From: Caenorhabditis elegans
Lineage: Eukaryota > Nematoda > Chromadorea > Rhabditida > Rhabditidae
Reading direction: 5' to 3'
Length of the DNA stretch: 64,000 nucleotides
NCBI RefSeq assembly: GCF_000002985.6
Contig: NC_003282.8
Location: 4,154,001 to 4,218,000, forward strand
The notes under the pieces were generated by a model. It ran no database searches. It saw only the letters and a program-made list of their open reading frames with translations, and was not told the DNA's origin. Both the position numbers and the translations under genes were made by a program. Position 1 is the stretch's first letter. Each line of letters begins with the position of its first letter. This document shows, one piece after another, positions 62,501 through 64,000 of this stretch.

Positions 62501-64000
62501 AGAAGTACGAGAATTTTCCGAAAAATGTCTAAAATTCCATAAAAATCCCCCATTTTTTCAGGACCTCTCCTGGTCATCAAACCTCACAGAGCTCTCCCAA
62601 TCCGGCCGACCACTCTCAGTTCTCTACGACATGCTCGTTCGCCCCGGCGCCGACATGGGCTCCGATGCTCCAGGATGCATCCAATGGGAGCTCAACCGTC
62701 GCCGCGAGATTCCGCACATGGTGATCGGCGAGACAAAGATTGGCGGGAGCTGGAACGAGTATGATGCCGAAATGCTCACCGTATCATTCAGCGATTGGAT
62801 GGATATGCCGGGATTCACGATGGAGCAGTGGCTCGGAGGACGTCCACTTGTGAAGCGGCTTCCGTCGGTGGCTATAGCCACTTATTTGAAGAAATATGTG
62901 GAACGATTGAGGTTGCGGAAGAAGTTTCATCAGTATTTTGTGGTGAACTCGATCAAGAAGATCGGCGACGTTTGGGTCACATCGGGGAAACGAAGTACGG
63001 ATGGAAGAAGTTTTGTGATCAGATCGAAGCAAGTCGTTGTGGCGTGCGGAAAGACAAGCCCTCGGAAGTTACAGGTAAAAACTAATGAGAGTAGGCATAG
63101 TCTTAGGCCTCGGCATAGGCATAGGATTAAGCCTAGGCTTAGGCTTAGGCTTTTACCTAGGTTTAGGTTTAGGCTTAGGCTCAGCTCTTGGCTTAGGCTT
63201 AGGCTCGAATTAATGAAACTCCTGGAGTATCCTTTCGCGGATGCCCCTCTCCAAAATCTCTCAAAATCCACCGATTAATCATTCAGCTACCCAACGAGGA
63301 GCACTGTTCGTCGAACATTGTCTACGATGTCCGCGCGCTCAAGGAACGGCTCGACGCTACCAAAAAGACTGTTATCGACGAGGATGAGAATTATGATACA
63401 CCGTAAGTAATTTTAGGTGAAATTTTATCATGACCATTTGTAATTTCAGAAGCACCTCCACCTGCTCACCGGTGATTGTCGTTGGGGACGGAGTGTCGTC
63501 TGTTGATTGCGTACGACACTGTCTCGAGAGAGATATACCAGTGGTTCATGTGATTCGGAGGACTTTGAGGGAGCTTAGAAGTGAGTTTTTGCACTGGAAC
63601 GCGCGTGACAACCTAGCTAGTTTTCTGAAAATCAATCCCCTCAATTTTCAGATGTAATGCTATCCCGCCTCTCACCAATCCACTACTCGGAATACACCGA
63701 CATCTATCGAATGATGATCGGCCGCTCCGTTCACAAGAACTACCAACGTGTGCTCGACGCAAGCATCACGTCCGTCTCGAAGATCCACGTGGAAATCACG
63801 ACAGGCAGCAACCGGGAGATCATCGAAATGCCCTACTCAACAGTAGCCGTGTGCATCGGTCGGGAATCTCATTTCTCCACGGTCTTCGAGAACGCACACA
63901 CATTCCTCGACTACCAGAGCGAACAGGATGAGACGCTGTTCGCCGTTGGAGCATACGCTGGAGACCATTTTGTACGGTTCCTGGTTGGAGGATGTCTTCG
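59577..64000 (+). CDS. OSGIN-like FAD-dependent oxidoreductase, 5' exon not found, 3' end beyond window
   Basis: Exons 59577-59713, 60860-60997, 62562-63074, 63287-63402, 63450-63580 and 63652 onward join in phase. A basic N-terminal segment (KKSNFLSRITKKLRM) leads to the FAD-binding EVLIIGNGPAGIALS (GxGxxG). Then come RPLSVLYDMLVRPGADMGSD, IGGSWNEYDAEMLTVSF, a second dinucleotide-binding loop VIVVGDGVSSVDCVRHC, and PYSTVAVCIGRES. The frame is still open at the window end (FAVGAYAGDHFVRFLVGG). This order is that of OSGIN1/2 (oxidative-stress-induced growth inhibitors), relatives of flavin monooxygenases whose cellular role is poorly defined. An exon upstream of 59577 with the start codon is expected. 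Intron 60998-62561 and the intron at 63075-63286 hold telomere-type repeats. Confidence 0.85.
61138..61322. repeat. Degenerate telomere-type array (GCCTAA strand) in OSGIN-like intron
   Basis: About 185 bp of GCCTAA, GCTTAA and GTCTAA words in the complement orientation (for example CTTAAGCCTAAACC and TAAGCCTAAGCCTATAAGCC). It is more diverged than the array at 63091. Confidence 0.8.
63091..63212. repeat. Telomere-type TTAGGC array in a short intron of the OSGIN-like gene
   Basis: Begins GTAGGCATAGTCTTAGGCCT and includes CTTAGGCTTAGGCTTTTACC and GGCTTAGGCTTAGGCTCG. It fills most of the 212-bp intron 63075-63286. Its best portion contains two to three perfect TTAGGC repeats in a row. Confidence 0.85.

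Overview
The window is nuclear DNA of a Caenorhabditis nematode, almost certainly C. elegans chromosome IV. The evidence is short AT-rich introns with GTAAGT/TTTTCAG splice sites, trans-splice-like TTTTTCAG acceptors just before start codons, polycistronic spacing, TTAGGC telomere-type repeats and dense palindromic MITEs. Recognised genes include the rnp-2/rnp-3 pair, pax-2, a CYP25-type P450 and an OSGIN-like oxidoreductase. Gene names come from my memory of these families; exon structures were read from the sequence, and most were checked by exon lengths and splice phases.

Layout. 1-7.8 kb: a tandem array of a nematode-specific family (one fairly complete copy, one with a mutated 3' end, one with a deleted exon, and two 3' fragments). 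8.4-14.1 kb: three tandem phospholipid-scramblase genes sharing a 5'UTR intron; the third is truncated, carries a 580-bp array of a 12-bp unit in intron 1, and runs into an intronless UPF1-like SF1 helicase (14.1-15.9 kb). An LTR-like segment (16.1-16.7 kb) and a minus-strand secreted ShKT-domain peptide gene (16.8-17.6 kb) follow. 18.1-25.9 kb: an operon-like plus-strand run of rnp-2, rnp-3, an HSCB-type J-protein, a tRNA-splicing endonuclease subunit and a small lysine-rich ORF, with introns full of one hairpin repeat family. 27.3-30.1 kb: a transposase-like gene with one frameshift. 32.0-33.6 kb: a C2H2 zinc-finger gene whose last codons lie in the terminal inverted repeat of a 1-kb element. 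34.7-41.9 kb: a UDP-N-acetylglucosamine pyrophosphorylase pseudogene split by a 5,090-bp Mutator-like element (perfect 9-bp target duplication, about 230-bp TIRs). 43.5-44.3 kb: an amputated P450. 45.7-51.3 kb: pax-2 on the minus strand. 51.3-59.5 kb: mostly non-coding, repeat-rich DNA. 59.6-64 kb: the OSGIN-like gene, running off the end.

The most unusual object is the Mutator-like element. Besides a MULE transposase core and SWIM zinc finger, its minus-strand gene has an acidic linker and a C-terminal MSP-like (major sperm protein fold) exon, which looks like a captured host domain. Second is the transposase-like gene at 27.3-30.1 kb, with a GxDxGG / GDxxF / EQGxESxH motif set.

Limits: I could not run similarity searches, so family names rest on visible motifs. 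First exons of the tandem family and of the OSGIN-like gene were not found.
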